64,000 nt of DNA from Metallyticus violacea (taxonomy: Eukaryota; Arthropoda; Insecta; Mantodea; Metallyticidae): positions 70,905,501-70,969,500 of the forward strand of contig CM060833.1 of the NCBI GenBank assembly GCA_030762175.1, read 5' to 3'. Both the position numbers and the translations under genes were made by a program. This document shows positions 1 through 11,707 of the stretch, piece after piece (position 1 is the stretch's first letter; every line of letters starts with the position of its first letter). The notes beneath the pieces were generated by a model. It was not told where the DNA came from and made no database searches. It saw only the letters and a program-made list of their open reading frames with translations.

Positions 1-1469
1 ATTAATACTAATGGCTTAATCTAAATTCCAAATAAACAGAATACAAATTATTCTCTTCTATTGCATCAGACCCCAGTTCCCGGGTCATCAGCACAGCGTA
101 CTGAAATTCCTGGGGACCCGATTTCGACCCGAACCCAGGTACCAAAATGATATCTAACTTACTCTGTATTGACTATATAGTATTATTTGTGTGAATTTTC
201 TTCTCTCTTTACTGTCCATTTCCACTTCTGTTTAACTTTAAATAAATACTGACCCACACTCCTGCACTCTTTTATGAATGTTTTCTTTGTTTTTCTATTA
301 TCCCTTTTAAATTTTGCCTTAATGAGTTCATTTCTCCAATTTTCAGTTTCCTTACAAACAAACAAAGTCTTGAACATTTTTTAAAAATTGTAAATCTTTA
401 TAAAAAAGTTTTCAAGTCTTCTTTATCTCCACATAATGGGCATTCCCCTTGTATACAGCCTCCTTTTTCACCTTTTAACTTCCACATGCCTGCTCTTGCC
501 CATACTATACCCTCTCTTTCCTCTTTATTTGTTTTATCTATGTAAATTTACCTTTCCCATGCCCATTTCATCTTAACATAAAATTTCAGTGATGTCTTCC
601 CATTAAATTACTAAATAGTTTTTGTATCTCTATATCTTCAAAACATCTTCTCGCCTCTTTCCAAAAACCTCTAACATTTGTATCTCTTTTCCTCCATATA
701 TATACCTTAATCCATTGCTCTCTAAAATATTTTTTAAACTACTCGACCACTCCTTAGTTAAAAATGATTCTTGATACATCAAACATTGCTATACTAGATT
801 ATCTTCATTTACGCTTAGAATCATATGCCAGTATTTCAAAACTCTCTCCATTATTAAATCTTTTCTTGCAGCTCTTCCCATTTCTATTTGGGCAACTTCT
901 TTTACAGCCAAATTGGTACGCTGAGAATTTCTTTGCAAAATAGACAGTATACTTTATTCACAGTTTCCCAAGAATTTTCCATTCCCCAAATTTCAATACC
1001 ATAGAGTATTCATGCTTCGACTGTTGCATTATATATTCTTTCCAGGCATTTGACTTCCAATTGTAGTACTTTCATGTACTTCCTTATAATTCTTGTTTCC
1101 CTTTTTCCAATTTCGATATTTACTCAACTTCCCTCCTTTCTTGCATATTAGAATTTGTGTTTTATCTTGGTTCACCTTAAGGCCCCATTCTGAACAGGGC
1201 TGTTTTTAGGCCAATTACTGTAATCAAGTCAACTACTAAATCGTCTGCAAATAATAAATCTGGAATCTGGATGTTGTTTATAGCTGGCATTAAAATTGTC
1301 GTTTTCCTTTATATTTTGCAACATATCATCAATATATAAGTTAAACAAAACTGAACTTAGTTTACATCCTTGTCTTAACTTCTTTTTTGTCTTACTTCTC
1401 TGGTTATTAACCCTTCCTCATATCTTATACAAAAAGTATTTTCCTTATGTAAAGCTTTTAGAATTTCTA

Positions 1470-2065
1470 TCATGTGTCCACTGACCCCTTTATATAAGTT
1501 TGTATAAGTTTATACAACAATGATTGCAATTCAATTTGATTGAAGGCTTTTTCCAAATCTACAAAAGTCAAGCATAATTTACCTCTCTTGTTTTTTAAAC
1601 ATTCTATTAAAGTTTTCAAAATGAATATATTGTCTGGTGTTCTTCTTCCTTTACGAAATCCCATTTGGTATTCAGATAGTATGCTATATTGATCTATCCA
1701 TTTTTGTAATCTACTTGTCAAAATACCAGTAAAAATTTTTCCCACATTAGATGATAAAGCCACACCTGTATAACTGTTGTTGGGTTTACCTATGTATATT
1801 GGGTATATAATTCTTTTCTGCAATTCTATGGTATATATCTTTTCATTTTTATTAAATTGAATATATTTGTCAGTATTCACATTCTATCCCCATCATTGCA
1901 CCATTCCTTTAGAAATTCTGTTGGTATACCATCTATTTCAGTTACTTTGTTTATTTTCAACAGTTTGGCCTGTTTTATTATTTCATCATTTTTTATTTCA
2001 CTATCCAATATTTGTACAAAACTATTATTAATTCCTATAATACTCCTAGCTCCCATATACCCCAA
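1470..2065 (-). pseudogene. LINE reverse transcriptase, finger/palm part (broken)
   Basis: Two overlapping minus-strand reading frames (1,877-2,065 and 1,470-1,880) together read as the front half of a LINE reverse transcriptase. Recognisable blocks are KVTEIDGIPTEFLK (family pattern KAPGIDGIP), SYTGVALSSNVGKIFTGIL (family NYRGI.L), MGFRKGRR, and LCLTFVDLEKAFNQI, the motif with the first catalytic aspartate. A frameshift near 1,877 separates the frames, and the later YADD-type block is not readable. The role in the intact element would be target-primed reverse transcription. Confidence 0.8.
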
Positions 2066-2919
2066 TATTTCATACAGTTTTGTAAAATAATCTAATCATT
2101 CTCCCTGGTGTATACTTGGTATGCTGGTATATTTCTTGTATGCTGAGTTTATAACCTTCCATATTTTACTAGTGTTTTTTTTTTATTTATGATATTAATG
2201 ACTTTATTAGCATTTTCCAATCTCCACTTATTTTTCTTATTATATATCAGTTCCTGATAGTATTTCTTACTTTCCAGATAACCGTCTTTAGATATCTTTT
2301 ACCATTTTACTAATCTTTGTTTCACTATTGTTTTATTTACTCTACATTGCTTGTCAAACCAACTTTCCCTAGTTTCATTTTTCCGCTCCTCACCTGCCCA
2401 TTGTGACAAAGTTTAGCAAGTTCATTGCTTTTTGTATTTCTGCTACTATTACCAAACTTTTTATTCCAAGCTTATAAATCATACCTACATTAGAATCTGA
2501 TAATTGGAAGAATTTACTCTTACATTCTTCCTTCTATTTCAATTTCTTGTATTCATGTTTACAATTGCATTGTTCTGTGTTGCCTACCCAACTGATCTAT
2601 TTCAACCCTAATATCCAGTACTAGCAGAAAATGACCACCATTTGAACATAAATTTAGAACTTTAAAATTATTTTCTAGGTAGCTAATACTAATAGGCCGA
2701 CAAATATAGTCTTATTACACTTTGACCATTATTATTTACAAATGTAAATTCACGGCACTCATCTCCTCCATACTTTCCATTCAAAATATCCAATGAATTT
2801 AATTCACAAAACTATAATTTTACACTGCCTCTATCTACAACCTTATCCTTACTACATTTAATCTTTTTACTTTTATTCAGTGGTTCCTCACAATGCCAAT
2901 CTTCTAGTCCTTGTACCTC

Positions 2920-3256
2920 CATATCCTTACATTAAAATCTCCCATTATTATAAATTCTAAATTCCTGTATAATTTCCTTGCATATTCAATGTCTTTTTCT
3001 AAATATTGAAACAATTCAGAATTGTGGAATTGTGAAGGGGTGGGTGGGTTATAAATGATCCCTATAGAAATTATTGTTCATCATGCATTATCACCCAAAA
3101 TATGTCTTCACATCTAAACCAGGTTTTTTGGATAGCTTTAATCAGTGACGTTTTTACAAACAAACCTATCCTTCCTAATACTCTTCCTTTCTTAGCTATC
3201 ATTTCCCCTTGCCTCCCATAATAACTAAAATCATTTATGTTTATATTTTTAGCCAC
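2920..3256 (-). pseudogene. LINE APE-type endonuclease fragment
   Basis: The minus-strand frame 3,071-3,256 reads NININDFSYYGRQGEM then KKGRVLGRIGLFVKTSL, matching the mid-domain of APE-like LINE endonucleases (YYGR, GG.aIlVk). Further along the same strand, near 2,960, a shifted frame reads IIMGDFNVRIW; GDFN is the conserved catalytic aspartate/asparagine motif of this nuclease family. At least one frameshift separates the parts, so no nuclease can be made. Confidence 0.7.
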
Positions 3257-3637
3257 GTCTCTACCACCGCTAAAATATCTAATTTTGCCACTAGATGTTG
3301 TAATGTTCCATTAGCTCTTTTAGCCTTCACAATTCCAAAAACCCATGCGCCTTCTCTTATCTGTCTGCTTTTGAGAGTCCGATGTTTCTGTGTACATCCA
3401 TTCGCTTTCTGCTTCTTAATTGTAGTCCTTCAGTGTTTGGAGCTAGAATCTTCTCCAGAACAATTAAAGATCCGCGATCTGATGTCACCACACTTTCTTC
3501 CACTTCCGAGGTTTCCCCACTGTGCAACTGTCTTGGTTTCAACCGCTGTTTGCAATTGCTAGACTCCGGGCTGCTAACATCTCCTTCCGTGATGGAGATA
3601 CAATCTTCATTGGTGAAGTCTTCCCAGACATTCCTGA

Positions 3638-3990
3638 CACTTGACGTTACAACTAGACCACAAATGTCGCTGCTGTATTGCTGCTTTGCTGGAATCGGTT
3701 GCTGCTTTGCTGCCTAGTTGTAACGTTAAGTGTTTATAACAGCATGTTAGTGCATTTATAATGTCTTGTTTATTTAAATGAGACTGAATATGTGAGCAAG
3801 TTAACAGAATCTTGAAAGGCTTCCATTTAGAAGTTTCATTTAAATGAGATGCTGTTGGTGGCACCGTAATCGGTTGCTGCTTTGCTGGCTAGCGCCGGAA
3901 TGGGTTTCCTACGGGGAGGCCGGTTTATAAGAGCAGCATACCATGTTAGTAATGAATATGTGTTAGCAAGTTAACAGAATCTAAACTAAT
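3638..3990. repeat. Left terminal inverted repeat of the Mutator-like element
   Basis: The outermost 55 bp match the right end (15,924-15,978) with only about two differences by eye. A short hairpin is nested in the tip: CACTTGACGTTACAACTAG at 3,638 and its near-complement ending at 3,731. Inward come about one and a half copies of the 185-bp unit also found three times at the right end, with the shared core GTTAACAGAATCTTGAAAGG. A further worn piece of the unit occurs near 4,330-4,385. Confidence 0.8.
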
Positions 3991-4009
3991 TCTGCTATTG
4001 CCAATAACT

Positions 4010-5640
4010 AAATTCACATGAATGTGAGGTAATGCCATTTAAATCATGTTGTTACCAATTCGCAACTATATCATAAGTATGTTACAGCTTTCTTTTCAGA
4101 AATGAATACCAGCGTGAAAGAAAGTATAGGTTTAACTTAATGTGATCTTGGAGAATTAACTGTTTTCCTTCCTCACCTGTAATTTATTGTAATAAATATA
4201 GTGTTCCGGAGAGCATATATTTGAAAAAATATCTGTGTTACCAATCTTTTATTATGTGCAAATTATTATCTTAATGTGCAAAAAATTATCAAGATAAGTT
4301 TATGAGGTTAGAATGGCAATTTTGACTGAATTTTGAACAAGTTAACTGGATCTTGTAAGGCTTCCATTTAGTTTGTTTAAATGCTACACAATCTGTACAA
4401 TGAATGAAAGGTTAATTTGAATGAGATATGAATTAAAATGTCTAACATTTGATTTAACAAGCATATAAGCATTGTAAAGAACATCACTACAGATTTTGGC
4501 ATATTGTTTCATCAACTATCAAATTATATATAGACTGGAAATAAATAAACAGGTATGACATTGACAGGTATTTACTAAAGAAAATGTAAAATTCTGTAAC
4601 TTATATGAAAATATCTTTGAATAATACATATTTCACAGTAATATGAATGCATTTTAAAGTAACCTTGGGAAACTTTTAACACAACTTGTACATAGGATCA
4701 TATTTTATAACAAAGAAGCTTTATTCTCAACTATTCACTGTACAAAACAGCTAGTGCTTACTAAACAAGTAAGATTACTAGCACTTTTAAACCTTATGTA
4801 TGCAAAATCAAGTTAAATGTTTGAAAAGTAAATGTTATAACAAATGAAGGGGAAGATTCATTCTGAAGCTTTCTTTTTGCATTTAGTTTTAGGATCAATG
4901 TAGTTGATCTTTCGCTCCATGTTATTATTCATTCTATTTGCAAATGAACCATATTCTGCTTATAAAATCAGAGCCCTGTTCTGGAATGGTTTAAATGAAG
5001 TCACACAAACATGACAGAATTGTGTCAAATACATACTTTTTTTACTCTTTCCATTTTTATATGCCACCTTGAGAAATATCACAGAATTGTAGAGAAATTT
5101 GCTGAATAAAAAAAAGCTAAATAGAAGTGCACAAGTATGCTATATAAGAAGGTGTATTGCATTGTTAGCTCCTTAGTTTCCTATGTTTGTATAATCCTAT
5201 TAAATACTGTTAATATACAAAAAAAATGAGCTATCATTATTATATGAATGTGCATAATATTTTCAGCAAGAGGTGAAACAATTTGTATTGCAGGCTGTAA
5301 ATAACTCAAGTGACTAAGGGTTTGTAATATTGTGAGGTTGTTATGTCATAGAAAAAGTTGGCCCAGACTTTGCTGTTAAGACAAGTTTTCACTACTTATT
5401 TAAGGGTGAAATACAACTCAGGTTTATGCATATTTCGAGTTGTAATTGTTTTGAAAGTAACCATTAAAACTTTTATGGACACAGGAATAAATTAAACAGT
5501 AATAGTGATGGATGGAGGTAGTGGAGATTATAAATCAGAAATAAAAGGTTGTAGTTAAAGAAATGTTGATACAATACCTTCAGAGAAAATAAAAAAATCT
5601 GCTTCTGCTATTTTTTTCAGATCAGTTTACATAAATCTTA
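4010..5640. other. No recognisable gene; interior of Mutator-like element
   Basis: AT-rich sequence with stops in every frame. Apart from the partial 185-bp subterminal repeat near 4,330-4,385, no protein motif, RNA gene or repeat is recognised. It could be transposon untranslated sequence or captured non-coding DNA. Confidence 0.5.
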
Positions 5641-5655
5641 ATTAGCTTTTAAAGC

Positions 5656-5834
5656 ATGTACTTAGATAAAGATGAAAATGCTGCTTCATCAGTTGGAAAT
5701 AACAGCAGTGAAGATTATCAGTCTTTAACATTCAAATTGAAAGTGTATGAGGATGACTCCTCAGATGATAACTCTTCAGAGTATCTGGAAATTGTAATAT
5801 TTGACAATGAGTGAAGTGCCAAAGAACATGAAAG
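5656..5834 (+). pseudogene. Short acidic ORF/exon of unknown function inside the Mutator-like element
   Basis: An ATG at 5,656 opens 52 codons ending in TGA at 5,812-5,814. The peptide is Ser/Asp/Glu-rich (for example YEDDSSDDNSSEYLE) and is not recognised. Coding appears to continue past the TGA in the same frame (SAKEHE) to a strong splice donor, AAAG|GTAAGA at 5,834/5,835, in phase 2. A phase-2 acceptor that continues an open frame lies at 8,452. The TGA may therefore be a decayed codon in a captured or transposon gene. The start is only the first ATG in the frame. A SINE has inserted ten bases after the donor. Function unknown. Confidence 0.35.
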
Positions 5835-5845
5835 GTAAGAAAGAT

Positions 5846-6132
5846 TTTTTTGATTAGTATTTAATGCCCGGTTTTACTACTGAGGCACCACAGGCGGGGG
5901 ACACTGATGATACATGAAATGAAATTATATATTGTGAAAGGATATTTTTTTTTAAAGGAAGGAAGCGTTCCAGGCCTAAGTTTTAGGTACCTACCATTTG
6001 CCAGTTATGAAGACTGAGGAAAACTTGGAAAAAACCCTGGTCAGGGAGGGCAGTCCTGGCAGGATTTGAACCCCAAACCTCTCGCTCACGAGTCCATGCC
6101 TTAACGACCTCGGCCACCCGTGGCAGTGGTAT
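5846..6132 (-). mobile_element. tRNA-derived SINE, family 1 (full-length copy)
   Basis: The head is at the right: the minus strand reads GGCCGAGGTCGTTAAGG (A-box-like) and a B-box-like GGTTCAAATCC. The tail is a T run at the left on the plus strand. GAAAGAT flanks both sides (5,839-5,845 and 6,133-6,139), a short target-site duplication. The body shares with other copies the AGGCACCACAGGCGG segment and the conserved 3' end TTTAATGCCCG (plus-strand view). Confidence 0.85.
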
Positions 6133-6596
6133 GAAAGATGTATGTCATAAATGTTTGTGATTTTATTTTTAATTATAGTGTATTATTATTCATATAATAA
6201 ATAATTGAATCATTTTTTCTGAAAATGCACTTTCTTTGCATAATAGAGTTATGCTCAGGAACCTGCTTATTAATTGTGAAGCGGTCATTTCAAAATGAAA
6301 GCACACATGTCTATTTCTGACCAGTCTACCTATAACTTAATGTTTTTTGAAGGAGAAAGTGCACATGTTATTGATATTTTTGTATATCTCAAAATTATGT
6401 TTTTCAGACATGTGTCTTAAGAAAAAATGTATTCAATTATTGGTTATTACTTTCAAAGACTGTGCTTTCACCAAAGGGCAGAAAGTACTCCAAATTTGTG
6501 TTTTCAATTAATACTTATATAGTTATTATAATTATCTGTCAGAAACTGTAATTTAATGCCAGAAATAATATCCAGTCATCCAGTTACTTGATTAGG

Positions 6597-7175
6597 ATGT
6601 GGCAGCAGAAAACTGCATTGCCCAATAAGCCATCACTTAATGCCAGGCTACATGACTTGGGGCGGGAGGGCAGGGCTTATCAAACTGCTGCATTGGCCTT
6701 GCATCTCAGGGTACTGAATCTCTGTCATTTAAACAGTGAAGGAAACGACATGCTGCTCATTCTGCCAGGAGATTATTTTAGGAGAAATTTCCACATGAAA
6801 GTTCTGTTATGCAATGCTATTGAGTATCCATTCACTTTAGATAAATTGTCAAGAGCTCGGTTTAATTTTTCCAAAGAACTAAGAAGGATAAGGAGTAATT
6901 TCATAAGCAGATACAAGATATATGTGGAAAATGAAGGTAGGCAACTCCAGCACCTCGTGTAACATGGGTGAATAAATGAATTATTAAATGATTTATAATA
7001 TTAATAATATTAAATGATTTATACTCTAGCACAAGCTCTTGCAACTGGATTGGTGACCTTGGAACCTCACGTGAATGCCAAAATCCTGGGGGAAACCTAT
7101 CAAATTGGTGCTGTGCTTGCAGCTCAATTATTTGACAACTCCAACAGATGTCTCAATTACAAGAGTGTTTCTTGA
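6597..7175 (+). CDS. Unrecognised two-exon protein, about 161 residues, inside the Mutator-like element
   Basis: Exon 1 runs from an ATG at 6,597 to 6,936. It ends in phase 1 at the donor GAAG|GTAGGC. Exon 2 begins at 7,030 after a good acceptor (TATACTCTAG) and runs to a TGA at 7,173-7,175. The 93-nt intron has plausible sites, and the phases match exactly. Exon 1 gives 113 residues, including LILPGDYFRRNFHMK and ARFNFSKELRRIRSNF. Exon 2 adds GLVTLEPHVNAKILGETYQ. No signal peptide or membrane span is obvious. I do not recognise the family. It differs from its surroundings in being open and spliceable while the neighbouring transposase is broken. It may be an accessory gene of the transposon or a captured host gene; an upstream exon joining near 6,608 is also possible. 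Confidence 0.5.
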
Positions 7176-8451
7176 AACTTCTTTCCGTAGCCCTTTATAT
7201 TATGATACAATGTTAAATTGTATATTTTGCAAGTAATTTAACATATTGAAACCATTGCTGTTCTAATAGATAAATGAATAGCAAAGTTTGAAACATTTTG
7301 CTTCTGATAAAATAAAACATTAATATTGACAACACTCAGAATATATAAAACGACTGCATTTGGAGGAGAGGGGTTGACTTAACTAACTTGGTAAATAAAA
7401 TGTAGGCTTTTGTTCATTATTAGTGGTTTTAATTTGTAACGATGGTTTATTGATGTTAAATTACTTTGCTGTAATATATGATGTCGCTCTAGAACAATTA
7501 ATTTATGGCAGAATGGTGAAAATTCTTCCCCAGTTCAAGTAGTAAAATTGAAATGTTTCTGTACCATAAGAGATGATGGAACTTGGCTGACCCCAACTGG
7601 CCTGTTGGTCAAAAGGGTCTCCCAAAGAACATCACTCCATTACGTTACCTATGTGCCATCTATCATAAATACTGTATATCCTTAATCCTTTACAGAAGTC
7701 CATACACATAGTTCCTAAATATACTGGATAATAATTTCTTTTGAGTCGGATGTTTAAAACACTCTTTATGGTTTTAAATACCCAACTAATAAGATTTTAT
7801 TAATGGGTGTTTCACTGTGTTAGATTCCAAATTGAATTATTATTAAAAATACTGGATAACATTTATCATTGTATTTTTAATTAACCTGAAATGTTGTAGC
7901 CTCCCGTTTACACTACAGTAATCTGATATTATTTATGCCCAAAATATAGAGGGTAGTTATGCATGCTGAGGGGTCATCAGCTGCAGTAGCTCATGAAACA
8001 CATTTTGAGCAGTTCTATAGTGCGTGGAATACAGGAGTACAAAAATCAACTCACTAGCCTAATCTAGAATATATAATAGTTACATTTTAGTGGTTTCGAT
8101 ATGTTGGTTTTTAAATTTAATAAAATCTTGGCTAATGCATGTAGGTCAGGTACAAAGTAGAATTCTGTAAGCATGCAGAAAAGCACTAAACTTACATTCA
8201 TTTTTAAGGCATTTTGAAGTTAGAAATGGTCTTCATAATTTAAATTTCTGGAAAAACTGTATTACTGAATGTTCAGCATATGCAACAAATATAGAAATGA
8301 AATATGCAATCTGGCCATATTATTTTATAGAATGTAAATATTTGAAAAACAAATCTTGCTCCAAGAGTAAAAAGTTGTAAAAATTATATCAATTTAATGA
8401 ACATGCAAAATATTACTTTTAGAATGCTTTTTTTCTTCTTCTTCTTTCTAG
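7176..8451. other. No recognisable gene
   Basis: Nothing identifiable on either strand. A pyrimidine tract (TTTTTTTCTTCTTCTTCTTTCTAG) is split here as TTTTTTCTTC then TTCTTCTTTCTAG at about 8,428-8,451, and looks like the polypyrimidine/acceptor site of the candidate exon at 8,452. Confidence 0.4.
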
Positions 8452-8569
8452 GGTACTGAACAAAGCAGATGACAATTACAGGTATCTAATAAGGCATTCT
8501 CAAAAATTGAGTACAGACAACCAAGAACAGAACCACCTAGATTATGCTGCTTCTCGTTTCAGTCATTAA
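8452..8569 (+). CDS. Candidate 3' exon of an unknown gene (38 residues)
   Basis: A strong pyrimidine tract and AG (8,450-8,451) precede an open frame that ends in TAA at 8,567-8,569. It begins VLNKADDNYRYLIRHSQK and ends YAASRFSH. Entering in phase 2 it joins exactly with the donor at 5,834 (AG|G makes an Arg codon). The match of phase, donor and acceptor is the only link to the 5,656 ORF; the peptide is not recognised. If the pairing is right, the unknown 6,597-7,175 gene would sit inside this gene's intron or be part of an alternative transcript. Confidence 0.3.
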
Positions 8570-9650
8570 TAATTTCATCATACCTGCAGTCTCAACTTGG
8601 TATTATGCAATTTCTTCCAGTTATAAAATTGAAGAGTCTCCTACATAGACACTGATTTTCTAGCCTAGAAGAAGCTGTTGCTGCCGATGAAGAGAAGATG
8701 AATGCCATACCAAAGAACTAATTCCAGAGGCAGAGGTGCTGATATATAGAATTTGCTATAATGTATGTGAAAAATGCACCAGAATGGCAACTTTTTATTG
8801 TTCCATGTTGAATATCTGAAAATTTTATAGTGACTCCCATAAATATTAAAATAGATTCATTTCAGTGATATTTAATAGGGCATTTGTTGTTCCAACTTCC
8901 ACAGCTTGTCACAATTTCAACATTAATTAATCTATGTTGCACTTTAACGTAAGGTACACAATGAATGAAAAACACAATAACAATAGCTCTTAAAGGAGCT
9001 CACAAGAGTAGCTGTAAGCCTAATACAATATTGTGCTACAAAAACCACCTTAATTTTATATATATGTATTCTTCAAGATAATATTCTGTATTTAAGATTG
9101 AAAAAAATAAAATTATTGTTAAACATGCTAGAGATATTATTTATTATGCATACGTGTATTTTAACAAGTACATTTGCATAATTTTACTTGTTGCAAATGC
9201 AATGCTTTCCATGAATAAACCCAGTGTATAACATCGATTGAAATTCATTTGAATATTTTTTTCCCCTCTCAGTAATACAATAAAGCAAGGGATTTGCCAG
9301 AATATTTGCAATAATGTCTCGTTGTACAGCTTAGAGCAGTGTGTGCAATGTGGGAGACCATAAATGGTTTTATATATGAAAATATAAAAATAACACAGTA
9401 TTTACAGCTCTCACATGATTTACCTAATATATTGCTTGGTTAAGGTTTAATGCCATTATTTATGTCACTGTTGTTACAGAGCATTTTTACAATTTGCTTC
9501 ATATTTCCTTTTGCTTATTTGTAATCTATAACATTCTGGATCTGTAAGAAGTAGAATTTCATATTTACTGCATTTATCGCTGCCAAGTACTAACTATACA
9601 GTCAAGACAGTGAATAGAATTATTGTTCTTATGTTCTAATTATAAAAATA
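8570..9650. other. No recognisable gene
   Basis: AT-rich sequence; no coding, RNA or repeat feature recognised on either strand. Confidence 0.4.
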
Positions 9651-9654
9651 TTGT

Positions 9655-9780
9655 GAACTATTCTTTTACCTTTCCTGAAGCCTGACTGAAATATTGAAAT
9701 TTTCTTTTCTCTCTTTGCCCATTCTTGTAATCTTTTTGCTAACACCCCAGTGAAAACAGCACGATAAGTATATTTCTTAA
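9655..9780 (-). pseudogene. LINE reverse transcriptase scrap
   Basis: The minus strand reads YRAVFTGVLAKRLQEWAKRE followed by ISIFQSGFRK, the block of LINE reverse transcriptases between the NYRGI-type and GFRKG motifs. The wording differs from the copy at 1,470-1,880 (GILTSRLQKWIDQ), so it is probably another LINE family. Only about 40 codons survive. Confidence 0.65.
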
Positions 9781-10016
9781 TTTGAATTGACACTATGGGC
9801 TACATTTGAAATTAATTAAAGTATTAGGCAACATAATCTGGGAAATTTAGAAAACAACCTTTTGACAATACTTAACCTAAATATGAAACATAAGACTCAA
9901 ATACTAAAATGAAAATTGTATAATTTATGCCAAAAACAAGAAATAAAAACACCATCCAAGAAAAATACCATATAAAGTAATGTCTATAACCTTTCACAGA
10001 TACAGAAATCAATTTT

Positions 10017-11672
10017 TTGAATAAAGGTTTAAAAACTTATGTAAATTTCTCCAAAAAAGTTGAAGATTATGTAGCAAACATACAAATAGCCACCAAAAAC
10101 CTTACAGAAATAGATAGGAATACAATTCAAAGTCAGTGTTGTAACATTATCAAACAAATTGGAAATAAAAATAATACCAACCCTTACACAAAGATAATAC
10201 AGACACTAAAAAACAAACCTGTTATCTACACAAGAGCAGACAAAGGAAATACTGTGGTAATTCTAGATAAGAATGATTATACAGACAGAATGGAACAACT
10301 ATTAAAAAACAATGAATATTCAATAGTAATGAAAAATCCCCTAAATCAATGCAAAAGCACATTCAATAAAACAATTACTGATTGCAAATTAATAGATATA
10401 AAGGAACATTATAAAATTAAAGTAGATAATCCTACAATACCTACAATCTACGGTCTCCCAAAAGTGCACAAACCAGGGCAAACAATGAGACTTATTAATG
10501 GATATCATTGTATGATTAGTTGAACTACACACTCTTAAAGCTTCACCAATTTTACATTTAAGTAATAAATAGGCCTTCGAGCCGTAGGAACAACGACCCG
10601 CATCCCATACTTTTATAAAAAGTAAGTGAAGCTTTAAGAGTGTGTAGTTCAACTAATCATACAATGATATCCATTAATATGATTGGCTTCACTGTGTTTA
10701 AGTTCCAATTTTACATTTAAATGAGACTTATGATAAATAATATACATGCTCCAACTTATAAACTAGCCAAATGGTTGACTTCAAATTTTCTACTTTTCCA
10801 AGATTTGAATCTCTTAGTATAAAAAAACTCATTAGATTTTATTAAAAAAATTAAAGACATAAAAATAGAAAAAACAGATACCTTGGTTTCGTTCGATGTT
10901 ACAGCACTTTTTTCAAGTATTCCTACACTGAATTTATACTCTCTTATAAAAAAAGTGGTTACAAAAGATTGGAATAACAACAAAGGATATTCAAGAATAC
11001 ATTACATTAATTAACATATGTCTAGAACAAAATTACTTCATATTCAATAACAAATATTACAAACAAAATTTTGGTCTGACAATGGGTAGCCCACTGTCAC
11101 CAATATTAGCAGATATTTTCATGAGTGCTTTAGAAATTAGACTAGTAAATAGTTTCCCTGGGATATTTAAGACTTGGTACTGCTATGTTGTTGATATTTT
11201 TGCAATAGTACCAGAAAGACACTTGGATGATGCACTTAAGCTACTTAACTTGCAGGAAAAAACAGTTAAATTCACTATGGAGAGAGAATGCAATAAACAG
11301 TTACCTTTCTTGGATATTAAGATGATGAAAAAAGAAAATCACCTAAATTTTGGTATATACAGAAAACCTATACACACGGATAATTACATTAAATATAACA
11401 GTTTTAATCCAGTTCCCCACAAACATGCAGTTTTAAATAGTCTTGCATACAGACTGGTTAATGTCCCAATGAACAAGGAGGAATATGAACTGGAAATGAA
11501 TAATATAATGGATATAGCTATAGAAAATGGCTTCAAACAAGAAGTTGTGCACAAGAAAATAGACAGAGCAAAGAATAAAAAGGAAATTAGAGACACCACT
11601 ACACTTACTCCTATCAAAGAAAAAAACAGAACATACAAAAAAATTCACATATCACCCATCAGCCTTTCATAA
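10017..11672 (+). pseudogene. PLE-A reverse transcriptase (interrupted, catalytic site mutated)
   Basis: The first block includes VIYTRADKGNTVVILDKNDY and YGLPKVHKPGQTMRLI, hallmarks of the PLE N-terminal RT region. After the hairpin insertion the protein resumes with APTYKLAKWLTSN, then VSFDVTALFSSIP (motif A, first catalytic Asp), LTMGSPLSPILADIFM, and CYVVDIFAIVPE. The usual motif C is YVDD; here it reads YVVD, so one of the two catalytic aspartates is lost. A frameshift lies near 11,060. Later text LPFLDIKMM and FGIYRKPIHTDNYI is typical of PLE thumbs. The copy is inactive for several independent reasons. Confidence 0.85.
10496..10719. mobile_element. Short hairpin (inverted-repeat) element, copy 1, with 12-bp TSD
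   Basis: A 224-bp insertion splits the PLE-A reverse transcriptase. AATGAGACTTAT flanks it exactly on both sides (10,484-10,495 and 10,720-10,731). Inside, long arms pair: GATATCATTGTATGATTAGT with its complement, and GAACTACACACTCTTAAAGC with its complement, around an unpaired centre at about 10,545-10,620. An unpaired tail (ATTGGCTTCACTGTGTTTAA, then CCAATTTTACATTTA) follows the right arm. It has no coding capacity. A second copy is at 22,996-23,195. The type is not recognised. Confidence 0.85.
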
Positions 11673-11707
11673 ATTTCAAAAGATTTTTTAAAAGATACAA
11701 CATTGTT

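Larger units (their letters stand above)
183..3637 (-). mobile_element. LINE (EN-RT non-LTR retrotransposon) ORF2 remnant
   Basis: A degenerate non-LTR retrotransposon read on the minus strand, endonuclease at the right and C-terminus at the left. Three landmarks occur in order: an APE-type endonuclease piece with IIMGDFN near 2,960, reverse-transcriptase blocks at 1,470-2,065, and a C-terminal cysteine knuckle reading ECPLCGDKEDLK near 405-450. Stops and frameshifts separate them, so the element is dead. About 3.4 kb fits one ORF2 plus short 3' sequence. It ends abruptly at the Mutator-like terminal repeat at 3,638. A LINE ORF1 on the same strand lies on the far side of that element (15,979-17,300), suggesting one LINE split by the insertion. 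Clade not determined. Confidence 0.8.

Noticed and set aside
61..165. GC-rich imperfect inverted sequence (CAGTTCCCGGGTCATC ... GGGGACCCG) as a regulatory hairpin
   Set aside because: Pairing is short and interrupted, and no neighbouring gene explains it.
3209..3717. Plus-strand ORFs of 111-117 codons
   Set aside because: They lie antisense to the LINE endonuclease region and run into the Mutator-like terminal repeat; no motif.
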